Positions 43,421 through 53,753 of a DNA stretch of 64,000 nucleotides are shown in pieces. Position numbers and translations under genes: made by a program. A model generated the notes under the pieces. The model ran no database searches. It had not been told where the DNA came from and saw nothing but the letters and a program-made list of their open reading frames with translations. This DNA comes from Bacteroidota bacterium (GTDB taxonomy: Bacteria; Bacteroidota; Bacteroidia; B-17B0; Aurantibacillaceae), in assembly GCA_020403265.1 (NCBI GenBank), contig JADBXZ010000035.1, positions 1-64,000 of the forward strand. Direction: 5' to 3'. How positions within the stretch are numbered: the first letter of the stretch is position 1; every line of letters begins with the position of its first letter.

Positions 43421-44830
43421 CTAATTCCAATCACGTAAATACCGATTCATATAATTATCAGTTGGTAAATGCGCCTTTTGAATACGTTGCGCATAACTAA
43501 TCGAATCTATAATTTCTTTTTGTTTATCTTCTATGATTAAATTCTTTTTCTCAACCTCCTCTTTTTGTTTAGCAATAAGATCATTTGCCTTTCGTTTGCG
43601 CAGATAACTATAAATCGCAATGATTAAGGCAATTACAGATATGACAACAATTACAACTAAAAGACTATTAATTTTTCGTTGATTTATTTTTTGATTATTC
43701 AATAAAGCTATTTCCTGATCTTTTTTATCGGTATTATGCACAGCATTTATTTCTGCTAATTTTTCTTCAAGGTTTTTAGCGTATAAGGAATCTTTTAACT
43801 CGGTTGCCATAGTTAAGTTTTCAACGGCTCTTTGATACTTCTTTTCTTTTAAAAAGAGCTGACTTAACTCGATGTGAAGAGCGATCTGCTTTTCTAAAGC
43901 TGAATTCCTTTTTGCGTAAAATAATGCTGAATCAAGGTATAAAATTGCCTCTTCGTATTTTCCAACATTTTTAAGAATAATTCCGTGGTTCCCAAAGGCT
44001 GAAACTTTGAAATAATCACTCAATTGATAGGTTCTAATAATACTCAAAGCTTCATAATCATATTTTCTTGCAGATAATAGATTATTTAAACTGAGGTACT
44101 GCTGGCAAATGCTATTGCAGATTGTAACTAGATCTGAATAATTTTCTTGCTTTTTGGCAATGTTGTAGCTTGACATGTACAAAAAAAGTGCCTCTTTATT
44201 TTTATTCTGAGAGCTTAATGTATTTGCAAAGTTAGTACCAATGCTGTAACAAAGCGTCTCGTCTTTAAGCTCACGCGCAAGTTTTAATCCGGCAGTGTAA
44301 TACTTAACAGAATTATCATAATCTTTGATATTATAAAATAAAATTCCAAGGCTATTGTACGTTTTGCTTAAACCCAATAAATATTTTATACGAATGAATG
44401 TCTTTTCAGCCTTTAAAAAATATGTAATCGCCTTGTCATTCAATCCCTTTTCAGAATAGATACTACCTAAATTTGCATAGGAGCGGCCAAGACCTTCGGG
44501 GTCATTAATTGTAAGCTGAATTTCGAGTGCTTTGGAATGATAAACTTCCGAGGAATCAATATTACCAAGAAAGTAATAAGCCGATCCAAGCGTATTATTA
44601 GCTTTACCAATGAACTTTTGGTTTTCGCACTTTAACGCTAGATTAAGCGCTTTTACAGCAAATTTTAAACCTACTCCGGGATTTTTAGAAAATTGCTCGC
44701 GAGCATGCTCTATATTTTGTAATATAACAAGCGTATCATTTTTAGAAAGTAAAAAGGAGGAAAAAGATAAAAGAGCGCCCAAAAAAAGCACTCTTTTAAA
44801 TTTTAAACTATATTTTTCAAAAATAAACAT
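43421..44830 (-). CDS. TPR sensor ending at the point where a SpoIIE domain would begin
   Basis: The 469-residue product has a signal/anchor (about 12-28) and tetratricopeptide repeats (about 35-370; EGLGRSYANLGSIYSEKGLNDKAITYFLKAEK). It then has a transmembrane helix (about 390-412, INSLLVVIVVISVIALIIAIYSYL) and a coiled coil ending EIIDSISYAQRIQKAHLP. In the paralogues at 15289 and 39792 this same segment leads into the phosphatase domain; here the protein stops 14 residues later. It may be a truncated gene, or a known shorter type acting through protein contacts. Its ATG overlaps the icmF stop by 1 base. Confidence 0.78.
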   Translation of the reverse strand: MFIFEKYSLKFKRVLFLGALLSFSSFLLSKNDTLVILQNIEHAREQFSKNPGVGLKFAVKALNLALKCENQKFIGKANNTLGSAYYFLGNIDSSEVYHSKALEIQLTINDPEGLGRSYANLGSIYSEKGLNDKAITYFLKAEKTFIRIKYLLGLSKTYNSLGILFYNIKDYDNSVKYYTAGLKLARELKDETLCYSIGTNFANTLSSQNKNKEALFLYMSSYNIAKKQENYSDLVTICNSICQQYLSLNNLLSARKYDYEALSIIRTYQLSDYFKVSAFGNHGIILKNVGKYEEAILYLDSALFYAKRNSALEKQIALHIELSQLFLKEKKYQRAVENLTMATELKDSLYAKNLEEKLAEINAVHNTDKKDQEIALLNNQKINQRKINSLLVVIVVISVIALIIAIYSYLRKRKANDLIAKQKEEVEKKNLIIEDKQKEIIDSISYAQRIQKAHLPTDNYMNRYLRDWN

Positions 44831-47800
44831 TACATATTCCTCCGGTACTGCCCACCAACTTCAAATAAAGCATTGGTAATCTGACCTAAGCTGCAATATT
44901 TCACTGCTTCCATCAATTGCTCAAACATATTTTTGTTTTGAATAGCTGCAGCTTGTAAATTTTTCAATACCTCAGATCCTTTGTCTTTATGGCTTTCCCA
45001 GAGATTGTTGCGCGTTGCGATTTGAGCCTCTTTTTCTTCGGTTGTTGAACGAATAACTTCACGAGGTAAAACAGTAGGACTTCCTTTGCTTGATAAAAAC
45101 GTATTTACACCAATTAAAGGATACTCACCATTGTGTTTTAAGGTTTCGTAATACAAACTCTCTTCTTGTATTTTACTGCGCTGGTACATGGTTTCCATGG
45201 CACCCAACACACCGCCTCGTTCTGTAATTCTGTCAAACTCGCTTAATACAGCCTCTTCTACTAAATCAGTTAACTCTTCAATGATGAAGGAACCTTGTAA
45301 TGGATTTTCGTTTTTAGCTAATCCTAATTCGCGATTAATTATTAATTGAATGGCCATTGCTCTTCTAACAGATTCTTCTGTAGGTGTTGTTATGGCCTCA
45401 TCATAAGCGTTTGTATGCAAAGAGTTACAATTATCGTAAATAGCGTACAAGGCTTGCAAGGTTGTACGGATGTCGTTGAAATCAATTTCCTGCGCATGCA
45501 AACTTCTTCCGCTAGTTTGAATATGGTATTTCAACATCTGACTTCGTTCGTTTGCACCATATTTATTTTTCATGGCTTTAGCCCAAATTCTGCGACTTAC
45601 ACGACCAATTACTGAATATTCCGGGTCAATTCCATTACTGAAGAAGAACGACAAGTTTGGAGCAAAATCGTTAATGTTCATGCCTCTGCTTAAGTAATAC
45701 TCTACAAACGTAAAGCCGTTACTTAAAGTGAAAGCAAGTTGAGATATAGGATTAGCACCCGCTTCAGCTATGTGATAACCGCTGATACTTACCGAATAAA
45801 AATTACGAACATTGTTATCAATAAAATATTGCTGCACATCACCCATCACACGCAAACTAAATTCAGTTGAAAAAATACAGGTGTTTTGCGCCTGATCTTC
45901 TTTCAAAATATCTGCTTGCACAGTTCCACGAACTTGTGCTAAAGTTTCTTTTTTAATTTTAGCATAAACATCGGCAGGTAAAACCATGTCACCGGTTACA
46001 CCCAAAAGCATCAATCCTAATGCATTATTCCCTTCTGGTAATTCAGCTGCGTTGTAACGCGGACGTTTCGTTCCTTTTGCTTTATATATAGATTCAATTT
46101 TTGCATCAACCTCTTTCTCTAAACCATTTGCTTTGATGTATAATTCGCATTGTTGGTCAATGGCGGCATTCATAAAAAATGCAGCAATGGTGGCAGCAGG
46201 ACCATTAATCGTCATCGAAACAGAAGTCTTAGGATCAGCTAAATTAAACCCACTGTATAGTTTTTTCGCATCATCTAAACAACAAACACTAACACCTGAG
46301 TTCCCAATTTTTCCGTAAATATCCGGTCGATGATCAGGATCGTTACCGTACAAGGTTACGCTATCAAAGGCTGTACTCAATCGGTGAGCAGGCATTCCTA
46401 AACTTACATAATGAAATCGTTTATTAGTTCTTTCCGGACCGCCTTCGCCGGCGAACATACGAGTTGGATCTTCACCTTCACGTTTGAATGGATAGATTCC
46501 GGCTGTATAAGGAAATTCACCGGGGAAATTTTCGCGTAAACTCCATTTCAAAATATCGCCCCATCCGGTATACTTTGGTACAGCAACTTTTGGAATTTGT
46601 GAGTGCGATAAACTTTCGTAATGCGTTTTGATTTTTATTTCCTTATCGCGCACTTTAAAAATGTAAAATTCGTTTTGATAGTTTTGCTTTTTAACATCAA
46701 ACTCCTGAAGTGCTTTTAAATTTTTTGGATCTAAGTCTAATGAAATTCTGGATGCTTCCTCTTCTAACGATTTAATAATTCTGTCTTTGTCTTCAATCTT
46801 CGAGCTTCTCAAACTATCAATTGTATTATTGATGCTTTGTAATTTAAACGCCACTTCACTTTGTTGAACAGCCCATTTATCATAGTTTCTGGCGGTTTCA
46901 GAAATCTCACTTAAATAACGGGTGCGGGCGGGCGGAATGATATAGATTTTTTCACTCATCTCGTTAGTAATGGTGAAATTTGATTTTAAATCGCAATTCG
47001 TTTTCTCTACCAATTTATCCATCACCGCTTTGTACAAGCGATTCATTCCGGGATCATTGAACTGAGAGGCAATGGTTCCATAAACAGGAAGCGTTTCTTC
47101 ATCTGCATCCCATAAATTATGATTACGACGGTATTGCTTTTTAACATCACGAATAGCATCTAAAGCCCCACGTTTATCAAATTTGTTGATGGCCACAATG
47201 TCAGCAAATTCAAGCATATCAATCTTTTCAAGCTGTGTAGCTGCACCAAATTCCGGCGTCATTACATACAAACTCATATTGCTGTGCTCTATGATTTCAG
47301 TATCAGATTGACCAATACCGGCCGTTTCTAAAATTACTAAATCAAATTCAGAGGCTTTTAAAATATCAACCGCATCCTGAACGTGTTTACTTAATGCTAA
47401 ATTACTTTGTCGTGTAGCAAGAGAACGCATATACACTCTGTCATTCTTAATAGAGTTCATACGGATTCTGTCACCTAACAAGGCTCCTCCAGTTTTTCGT
47501 TTACTTGGGTCAACAGAAATGATGGCCACTTTTTTAGAAGGGAAATCCAACAAAAATCTACGTACCAATTCATCCACTAACGATGATTTACCTGCTCCTC
47601 CGGTACCGGTAATACCAAGCACCGGTGTTTTAGAATCTAAGGCAGTTTTGTGTATTTTTTCAAGAATAGGTTTGTTTTCTTCACCAAAATTTTCAGCCGC
47701 AGAAATCAACTTCGCAATGGATTTATAGTCCTTTTCCTTTAAATGATTTAACTCTCCGTTAAGGTTAGTACCAGTGGCATAATCACTTTGTTTTAAAACG

Positions 47801-48210
47801 TCGTTAATCATCCCTTGTAAGCCCATACTTCTGCCATCATCCGGGTGATAAATACGAGTGATTCCATGTTTGTGTAAATCCTCAATTTCGCTTGGTAAGA
47901 TGGTTCCACCTCCCCCGCCAAAAATCTTAATATGACCACATCCACGCTCCTTCAATAAATCGTACATGTATTTAAAATATTCGTTGTGACCGCCTTGATA
48001 ACTGGTTATAGCAATTGCATTGGCATCTTCTTGTATGGCGCAATCCACTATTTCTTTCACACTTCTGTCATGCCCAAGGTGAATAATTTCGGCCCCGGTG
48101 CTCTGCATTACGCGACGCATAATATTAATAGCGGCATCGTGTCCGTCAAACAAAGCTGCTGCAGTTACAATTCGAATTTTATTTTTTGATTGGTAAATTG
48201 AGTTATCCAT
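44830..48210 (-). CDS. icmF: Fused B12-dependent acyl-CoA mutase (IcmF type)
   Basis: The ATG at 48210 gives 1126 residues. Domain order is that of IcmF. First is a cobalamin-binding domain (about 10-140, [17 protein letters not shown]). Next is a MeaB-like G-protein chaperone (about 190-420, [45 protein letters not shown]). A linker precedes the large mutase subunit (about 560-1110, [42 protein letters not shown]). It rearranges short branched acyl-CoA such as isobutyryl-CoA with adenosylcobalamin, and the GTPase guards cofactor loading. Substrate choice among acyl-CoAs cannot be fixed from motifs alone. The B12 operon at 21432-25603 would supply its cofactor. Confidence 0.93.
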   Translation of the reverse strand: MDNSIYQSKNKIRIVTAAALFDGHDAAINIMRRVMQSTGAEIIHLGHDRSVKEIVDCAIQEDANAIAITSYQGGHNEYFKYMYDLLKERGCGHIKIFGGGGGTILPSEIEDLHKHGITRIYHPDDGRSMGLQGMINDVLKQSDYATGTNLNGELNHLKEKDYKSIAKLISAAENFGEENKPILEKIHKTALDSKTPVLGITGTGGAGKSSLVDELVRRFLLDFPSKKVAIISVDPSKRKTGGALLGDRIRMNSIKNDRVYMRSLATRQSNLALSKHVQDAVDILKASEFDLVILETAGIGQSDTEIIEHSNMSLYVMTPEFGAATQLEKIDMLEFADIVAINKFDKRGALDAIRDVKKQYRRNHNLWDADEETLPVYGTIASQFNDPGMNRLYKAVMDKLVEKTNCDLKSNFTITNEMSEKIYIIPPARTRYLSEISETARNYDKWAVQQSEVAFKLQSINNTIDSLRSSKIEDKDRIIKSLEEEASRISLDLDPKNLKALQEFDVKKQNYQNEFYIFKVRDKEIKIKTHYESLSHSQIPKVAVPKYTGWGDILKWSLRENFPGEFPYTAGIYPFKREGEDPTRMFAGEGGPERTNKRFHYVSLGMPAHRLSTAFDSVTLYGNDPDHRPDIYGKIGNSGVSVCCLDDAKKLYSGFNLADPKTSVSMTINGPAATIAAFFMNAAIDQQCELYIKANGLEKEVDAKIESIYKAKGTKRPRYNAAELPEGNNALGLMLLGVTGDMVLPADVYAKIKKETLAQVRGTVQADILKEDQAQNTCIFSTEFSLRVMGDVQQYFIDNNVRNFYSVSISGYHIAEAGANPISQLAFTLSNGFTFVEYYLSRGMNINDFAPNLSFFFSNGIDPEYSVIGRVSRRIWAKAMKNKYGANERSQMLKYHIQTSGRSLHAQEIDFNDIRTTLQALYAIYDNCNSLHTNAYDEAITTPTEESVRRAMAIQLIINRELGLAKNENPLQGSFIIEELTDLVEEAVLSEFDRITERGGVLGAMETMYQRSKIQEESLYYETLKHNGEYPLIGVNTFLSSKGSPTVLPREVIRSTTEEKEAQIATRNNLWESHKDKGSEVLKNLQAAAIQNKNMFEQLMEAVKYCSLGQITNALFEVGGQYRRNM

Positions 48211-48421
48211 TGTAGTTCTTTTGTTAGCGATAAAAATACACAATATTCAGGCAAAAAAGAAATAAGATAATTAATCAAAAGTAACGAAATACAATAACAA
48301 AATACGGTCTATTTAATTAAATACCAGCCACTTACTTTAATCCAATTTTCTTTATCAGTACAAAGAAGGATATAACAAAATAAGCTCCGTTTAAAATAAA
48401 TAAAGGAATTTGTACATTGCC

Positions 48422-48458
48422 TTTGGAGTTATGGTCTATTCAAATTATAGTATCTTTG
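48422..48458 (+). promoter_or_regulatory. Promoter of kdsA
   Basis: TTTG at 48422-48425 and TATCTTTG at 48451-48458 form a -33/-7 pair with a 25-base spacer, longer than usual. The -7 box ends 4 bases before the ATG, so the transcript is probably leaderless. Confidence 0.55.
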
Positions 48459-48462
48459 TGTC

Positions 48463-49299
48463 ATGATAAAAAAGAAAATCGTAAATGTTGGTGACATTGC
48501 TTGCGGAAGTAATGAATTGTTTTTAATCAGTGGGCCATGTGTGATAGAAAGCGAAACCATTATGATGGAAACCGCTGAAAAGATTAAGGAAGTAAGCGAA
48601 AAATTAAATATTAAAGTCATTTACAAATCATCCTTTATCAAAGATAATCGAAGTAGTTTAAGTTACTATCAAGGTCCGGGACTAGATAAAGGCCTTAAAA
48701 TATTAGCAAAAGTTAAAGAACAATTTGGATTCCCGTTATTAACTGATATACATTCTCATGATGAAGCATCAGCTGCAGGGCAAATTGTAGATGTTTTACA
48801 AATTCCGGCCTACCTTTGTATGCAGAGTAGTTTACTTGTAGCTGCGGCAAAAACCGGACGAGTTATCAACATCAAACATGGTCAGTTTTTAGCACCCGAT
48901 AACATGAAACACCCTGCTCAAAAATGTGTTGATGCCGGTAACGACAATATTATTTTAACAGAACGAGGCTATACTTTTGGTTACAATGACTTGATTGTTG
49001 ATCCACGATCGTTTTATCATCTTAATAATATTGGTTTTCCGGTTGTGTTTGATGTAACACATTGTGTTAGAAAATATGGCATTCCGAGTGCTGATAAAAA
49101 AGGTGGCGCACGTGAATTCTTGCCTGTATTAGCTAGAGCCGGAGCAGCCAGTGGGATTGATGGAATGTTTATTGAATGTCATCCTTGCCCGGAAGAGGCG
49201 CTTTGTGATGCAGCTTCGCAGTTAAACGTCAGTCAATTAGAAGAGTTTTTAAAGCCAATTATTGAACTTCATCATGTTGAAGTTAAATACCGCTCCTAA
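48463..49299 (+). CDS. kdsA: 3-deoxy-D-manno-octulosonate 8-phosphate synthase
   Basis: KdsA condenses phosphoenolpyruvate with arabinose-5-phosphate to KDO-8-phosphate for the lipopolysaccharide core. The 278-residue protein shows LISGPCVIESE, YKSSFIKDNRSS, FPLLTDIHSHDEA, INIKHGQFLAPDNM, DPRSFYHL and FDVTHCVRKYG, with IDGMFIECHPCPEEALCD near the end. It is full length, monocistronic by spacing, and divergent from icmF across 252 bp. Confidence 0.96.
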   Translation: MIKKKIVNVGDIACGSNELFLISGPCVIESETIMMETAEKIKEVSEKLNIKVIYKSSFIKDNRSSLSYYQGPGLDKGLKILAKVKEQFGFPLLTDIHSHDEASAAGQIVDVLQIPAYLCMQSSLLVAAAKTGRVINIKHGQFLAPDNMKHPAQKCVDAGNDNIILTERGYTFGYNDLIVDPRSFYHLNNIGFPVVFDVTHCVRKYGIPSADKKGGAREFLPVLARAGAASGIDGMFIECHPCPEEALCDAASQLNVSQLEEFLKPIIELHHVEVKYRS

Positions 49300-49316
49300 A
49301 ACTAACGAAGATGCAA

Positions 49317-49835
49317 TTATTTTTTTAGTGCTCTTTTTATTCTAACGCTGATTGCGGGTGTCATCTGTTCTTTTGGAATCCGTTCAATGGTTAGTTGAAA
49401 TTCATTTAACAATTCCGGGTGTTCATCAACAACTTGCTTAGCAACGGTAATTGCAAATGCTATCGAAGCCACAGGCTCTTTGCATTGAGAAATGATAGAA
49501 AGACACTCATCAAGAATTTTTACTTTATCTCGTTCGGTTAATATAGATACCTCAAAAATTCGCAACAGATTTCTTTTAATAGCCGGATGCGTGCCCTTCA
49601 CAAGAAATAAGTTTGTTAAATTATCAAGGTAGTTTGCTACCAATTCCGGAAACTTAACTCCAACATTAGCAATTGGCCAAACAACTAATTGTTGTTCTCT
49701 TCTGTTACCATTAAAAAGTAGGTGTAATGCCTCCTTAATCAGCATTGAGTACGCAAGCAATTTTTTTTCAAAAGCTAAGCAATTTAACTTGGATTGAGGC
49801 TTAGCTAAAAAATCAGTTAAAATTTGTGACGCCAT
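49317..49835 (-). CDS. Hypothetical all-helical protein, HEAT-like
   Basis: I prefer the ATG at 49835, which gives about 172 residues. The product is predicted helical throughout, with repeating helix pairs (WPIANVGVKFPELVANYLDNLTNLFL, HPAIKRNLLRIFEVSILTERDKVKILDECLSII, EPVASIAFAITVAKQVVDEHPEL) that recall HEAT-type adaptor proteins. No family name is recognised. Its start lies 19 bases inside the 3' end of the DMT transporter gene, so it is the last gene of the operon running from the DUF1015 gene. Confidence 0.65.
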   Translation of the reverse strand: MASQILTDFLAKPQSKLNCLAFEKKLLAYSMLIKEALHLLFNGNRREQQLVVWPIANVGVKFPELVANYLDNLTNLFLVKGTHPAIKRNLLRIFEVSILTERDKVKILDECLSIISQCKEPVASIAFAITVAKQVVDEHPELLNEFQLTIERIPKEQMTPAISVRIKRALKK

Positions 49836-50746
49836 ACTAAAATCAAAACACCCGTAATTGCTAAAAAACATGCAAAAACAGAGTGTGCATTAATCTTCTC
49901 CTTATAAACTAATAAGTTAATTGGTAAAACAAATACGGGTAGCAGAGCAAAAATAGTTTGGGCCACAGAAACATTTATTTGTTGAATCGTATAAAGTGAT
50001 AAACTAACTCCTATTACAGGCCCTAGCAAAGTACCGGTAAACATATATACTAGCCCATTTTGATGGTTTTTTAATACCGGAATACTGTTTGCTTTAATAC
50101 TACCAGTAATTGAAGAAACTAAAAAAGCTGATGAAAATGCAAATAATAAGCGTATCCACACAGCATGAAAAGTATTTAAACTGTGCTCAGGATAATAATT
50201 CATTCCCAATTTTGAAAGTACCAAACCTAAACCCTGACAACTTGCACCTAAGATGCCTAAAATTACACCTTTATTCGTGCGTACAAAACCAATTTTTTTA
50301 CTTTGTTCCGCATCTTTTTTAGATAATGTTAACCAGATAACACCCATTAAGGTAATGGCGATACCGATGATTCCTGCAAAATTAATGGTTTCATCTAGTA
50401 CAAGATAACCCGCTATTAATGCAACACCGGGAGCAAAGGTTGTGTACAAACTTCCTAATTTAGGTCCTAATATTTTAAAGGATGAAAAAGAACAATAATC
50501 ACCAATCGTGAAACCAATAATACCTGATAAACCTAAAAACAAATAGTGGAATGGTTTAGGTGATGAAAATAGATCAACAGGTTGATGGATAAAAAAAATT
50601 AGAAGGATAATGGTGATAATAAACCAAGCTAACAATAAACGGTATTGATTTAATGCTGCGGTTCCTAATCGTTGAGCCGCTATGGTAAAAGGAAAAATAC
50701 CGACACTCCAGCAAATGGTAGTTAGTATGGCTGCAATTTCACCCAT
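49817..50746 (-). CDS. DMT-family (EamA) transporter
   Basis: This 309-residue protein has ten transmembrane helices in two EamA repeats: ILTTICWSVGIFPFTIAAQRLG opens the first and ILGILGASCQGLGLVLSKLG the second, each with the family pattern of a polar turn after helix 1. Drug/metabolite transporters export amino acids, cofactors or drugs; the substrate is unknown. Its ATG directly abuts the stop of the PLP-binding protein gene (50747), so these two are co-transcribed. Confidence 0.85.
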   Translation of the reverse strand: MGEIAAILTTICWSVGIFPFTIAAQRLGTAALNQYRLLLAWFIITIILLIFFIHQPVDLFSSPKPFHYLFLGLSGIIGFTIGDYCSFSSFKILGPKLGSLYTTFAPGVALIAGYLVLDETINFAGIIGIAITLMGVIWLTLSKKDAEQSKKIGFVRTNKGVILGILGASCQGLGLVLSKLGMNYYPEHSLNTFHAVWIRLLFAFSSAFLVSSITGSIKANSIPVLKNHQNGLVYMFTGTLLGPVIGVSLSLYTIQQINVSVAQTIFALLPVFVLPINLLVYKEKINAHSVFACFLAITGVLILVWRHKF

Positions 50747-51418
50747 TTATTTCTGATAAACACGATTACCAAAAATGGCACTTCCAATCCTGATAAGGTT
50801 GCTGCCACAATTAATTGCTAATTGGTAATCGCTGCTCATACCCATGCTTAATACTGTTAAATTATTAGCCGGTTTTAATGCTTCAAATAGTTGTGAGAGT
50901 AGTTTAAACTCTTTTTCAATTTGTTTCAAATTATCAGTATTGGTCGCCATTCCCATTAAACCTACTACTTTTACAAAAGGGTAATTAATAGCTGATTTAG
51001 AGAAGAAGAACGTATTTATTTCATCTATATCGAAACCAAATTTACTTTCCTCTTCCGCAATATGAACCTGCAATAAACAATTAATTATTTTATTTAGTTT
51101 TTGACCTTGTTTATTAATTTCCTTTAATAAACTTAAACTATCTACCCCATGAATGAGATAAACGAAAGGTGCAATGTGTTTAACTTTGTTACTTTGAAGA
51201 TGACCAATGAAGTGCCATTTAATATCCTCAGGCAATTGCGCTTGCTTTTCTAAAAGTTCTTGAACATAATTTTCACCAAATTCTTTTTGCCCTGCATTAT
51301 AAGCTGCCTGAATTAATTCTGCTGGTTTTGTTTTTGAAACAGCTACCAAACTAACTCCTTCAGGCAACTTTGATTTAATTGAAACAATAGCTGATTGAAT
51401 GTCGGTTTTAACTTCCAT
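50747..51418 (-). CDS. YggS-family PLP homeostasis protein
   Basis: PLPBP (YggS/ProSC) binds pyridoxal phosphate without known catalysis and keeps free PLP and amino-acid pools balanced. This 223-residue member shows the PLP lysine in SLVAVSKTKPAELIQAAY (about residue 29), FGENYVQEL, WHFIGHLQSNKVK, the VHIAEEESKFGF segment and LSMGMSSDYQLAINCGSNLIRIGSAIFG. It lies 8 bp after the DUF1015 gene and abuts the DMT transporter gene, all on the minus strand. Confidence 0.93.
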   Translation of the reverse strand: MEVKTDIQSAIVSIKSKLPEGVSLVAVSKTKPAELIQAAYNAGQKEFGENYVQELLEKQAQLPEDIKWHFIGHLQSNKVKHIAPFVYLIHGVDSLSLLKEINKQGQKLNKIINCLLQVHIAEEESKFGFDIDEINTFFFSKSAINYPFVKVVGLMGMATNTDNLKQIEKEFKLLSQLFEALKPANNLTVLSMGMSSDYQLAINCGSNLIRIGSAIFGNRVYQK

Positions 51419-51426
51419 TCTTAATT

Positions 51427-52683
51427 TTATTGATTGGTTTCTTCAATACTATATACCAAAAGGCCACTGCGCATTTTTGGCTCAATCCAAGTACTCTTTG
51501 GTGGCATTATTTTATTTGTATCCGCAATCCATTTGAGGTGATCCATTGTTACAGGATATAAACCAAATGCAACGGCAAACTTTCCTTCGGTTACTAATTT
51601 TTTAAGCGTTTTAGCACCTTTTACACCAGGCACAAATCCGATTCGTTTATCAGTTTTTAAATCTTTAATATTTAATAAAGGGGTTAAAATTTTCTCAGTT
51701 AAAATTTGTGCATCAAGGCTTCCAACCGGATCTGAACTATTATATACATTAGAATGGGCTGTTAAAGCATACCATGTGTTATTAATAAACATGGATAATT
51801 GGTGCTTCTTTTGAGGAACAAACAACTCTTCCTTAATCTGTACAATATCAAAATCATTTTTAATACTGCTTAAAAGTTGGTCAACCGATAATCCATTTAA
51901 ATCTTTAACCACCCGGTTGTAATCATAAATTTTTAATTGAGATTCGGGAAAAAACACACCTAAATAAAAATTATAGGACTCAAGCCCTGTGTGATTTGGA
52001 TTATTTTGACCTTTTTCTTTACCTAGTAAAGCAGATGAAGCAGAGCGATGATGCCCATCTGCAATATAAACAGTTTCAACTGCTTTAAAGCGTTGCTCAA
52101 TTAAACCAACCTGCTCCGCACTGCTGATTACCCAAACACTGTGTCGAATACGGTCTGTAGTTGTGAAATCATATTCGGGGCGATGTTTAATGGCTTCACT
52201 GCAAAACTGGTTAATAACCTCGTCATCAGGATAAGAGAATAAAACCGGCTCTGCATTAAATTCACAAACCTTCAAATACTCTTTTAATTTCTGCTCGCGA
52301 TGCGTGATAGTTTGTTCGTGAATTTTAATTGTTCCTTTTAAATAATCATTGATACTACTACATGCAATAATGCCTACAAAAGTTGTTTTATCCTTTATTT
52401 GACGGTAGATATAATAAGCCGGTTGTTCGTCCTGAATAAAAATTTCTTCGCTTACAAACTCTTTAAATCTCTTTTTAACTTTATTAAGTCTTTCTATGGA
52501 TCCCGGTTTAGTTCTAACACCATCTGCAAAATCAGGATTAATAACGTGCAAAAAAGAATATGGATTAGCTTCAAGTTTATCTTTTAGCTCATACAAATTA
52601 TAACCATCAACGCTTCTGGAAGCCACCAAATTGACCTTATCAATAGTAGGTCGGATTGCTTTAAAAGGTTTAATTGTTGCCAT
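51427..52683 (-). CDS. DUF1015 family protein
   Basis: The 418-residue protein belongs to DUF1015, recognisable by FKAIRPTIDKVNLVASRSVDGY, NPYSFLHVINPDF and the conserved IADGHHRSASS (about residues 207-217), with WIEPKMRSGLLVYSI at the end. Its biochemical function is unknown. In Bacteroidota and many other bacteria it is found beside serA, as here, and an association with serine metabolism has been supposed. It starts 31 bp after serA on the same strand. Confidence 0.85.
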   Translation of the reverse strand: MATIKPFKAIRPTIDKVNLVASRSVDGYNLYELKDKLEANPYSFLHVINPDFADGVRTKPGSIERLNKVKKRFKEFVSEEIFIQDEQPAYYIYRQIKDKTTFVGIIACSSINDYLKGTIKIHEQTITHREQKLKEYLKVCEFNAEPVLFSYPDDEVINQFCSEAIKHRPEYDFTTTDRIRHSVWVISSAEQVGLIEQRFKAVETVYIADGHHRSASSALLGKEKGQNNPNHTGLESYNFYLGVFFPESQLKIYDYNRVVKDLNGLSVDQLLSSIKNDFDIVQIKEELFVPQKKHQLSMFINNTWYALTAHSNVYNSSDPVGSLDAQILTEKILTPLLNIKDLKTDKRIGFVPGVKGAKTLKKLVTEGKFAVAFGLYPVTMDHLKWIADTNKIMPPKSTWIEPKMRSGLLVYSIEETNQ

Positions 52684-52714
52684 TTAGATGTTATCCCGAT
52701 TGTGTTAAATGATT

Positions 52715-53671
52715 TTATGCCTGAAGCGCTTCTATTAATTTGTCAGCAAGCTCTACGCCTATTCTTTCCTGTGCTTCGTTTGTAGCAGCTCCAATGTGTG
52801 GTGTTAAACTAATTTTTGGATGATTTAAAATACCAACACTTGGTCGTGGTTCGTTTTCAAACACATCTAAACAGGCGTGTAAAATTTTGCCACTGTTTAA
52901 GCCTTCTAAAAGATCGTCTTCATTAATTACACCACCTCTGGCCGTATTAACCAAAATTACGCCATTTTTCATGTTCGCAATTTCGTGTTTGGTAATTAAT
53001 TTTCCACCAGGAACGTGAAAAGTAAAGAAATCAGCTTGTTTTATGACTTTATCCAAACCAATCGTTTGAATTGTAACAGAAGGTCCATCACTCACGCCAT
53101 CAATTTCAAGTTTAATGGTTGCCTCTGTCACAAAAGGATCAAATGCTAATACCTTCATACCACAACCTAAAGCAATTTTAGCTACCGATTGACCAATTCT
53201 TCCAAAACCAACAATACCAATAGTTTTACCTTTTAATTCTAGACCTTTTGCGTATTTCTTTTTTAATTCATCAAATTTATCAAATCCATTGGTAGGCATT
53301 TGACGGTTACTGTCGTATAAAAATCTTACAGCATTAAACAAGTGTGCAAATACCAACTCAGCAACCGAATTGCTTGAAGCAGCAGGTGTGTTGATCACAG
53401 TTTTACCAACACTTTTAGCATAGTCAACGTCAATGTTATCCATCCCTACACCGCCTCTGGCAATAACTTTTAAATTGGGGCAAGCATCAATTAAATCTTT
53501 ACGAACTTTAGTTGCACTTCTAACTGTTAAAGCAATATATTGTTTAGAATTGATTTCGTCTATCAAATTTTCCTGGTTAACCTTATCTGTTACAACCTTA
53601 AAACCGGCTCTTTCCAACATTGCCTTTCCGGTTTCATCTATTCCGTCATTCGCTAAAATTAATTTACTCAT
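52715..53671 (-). CDS. serA: D-3-phosphoglycerate dehydrogenase, short form
   Basis: The 318-residue D-2-hydroxyacid dehydrogenase has the NAD-binding motif GKTIGIVGFGRIGQSVAKIAL (about residues 146-166) and the catalytic Arg in NTARGGVINEDDL, Glu in ENEPRPS and His in LTPHIGAATNEAQERIG. It lacks the C-terminal ACT domain, like the serA of other Bacteroidota. It should start serine synthesis from 3-phosphoglycerate. The DUF1015 gene follows by 31 bp. serC is not in the window, so the exact substrate rests on context. Confidence 0.85.
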   Translation of the reverse strand: MSKLILANDGIDETGKAMLERAGFKVVTDKVNQENLIDEINSKQYIALTVRSATKVRKDLIDACPNLKVIARGGVGMDNIDVDYAKSVGKTVINTPAASSNSVAELVFAHLFNAVRFLYDSNRQMPTNGFDKFDELKKKYAKGLELKGKTIGIVGFGRIGQSVAKIALGCGMKVLAFDPFVTEATIKLEIDGVSDGPSVTIQTIGLDKVIKQADFFTFHVPGGKLITKHEIANMKNGVILVNTARGGVINEDDLLEGLNSGKILHACLDVFENEPRPSVGILNHPKISLTPHIGAATNEAQERIGVELADKLIEALQA

Positions 53672-53753
53672 GGTTTATTTTAATCAAGTTTAAAAATACT
53701 AATTTCTTTGTATAGTGTTCTATTATTCAAAATCAAATTAATAGAATTGACTA

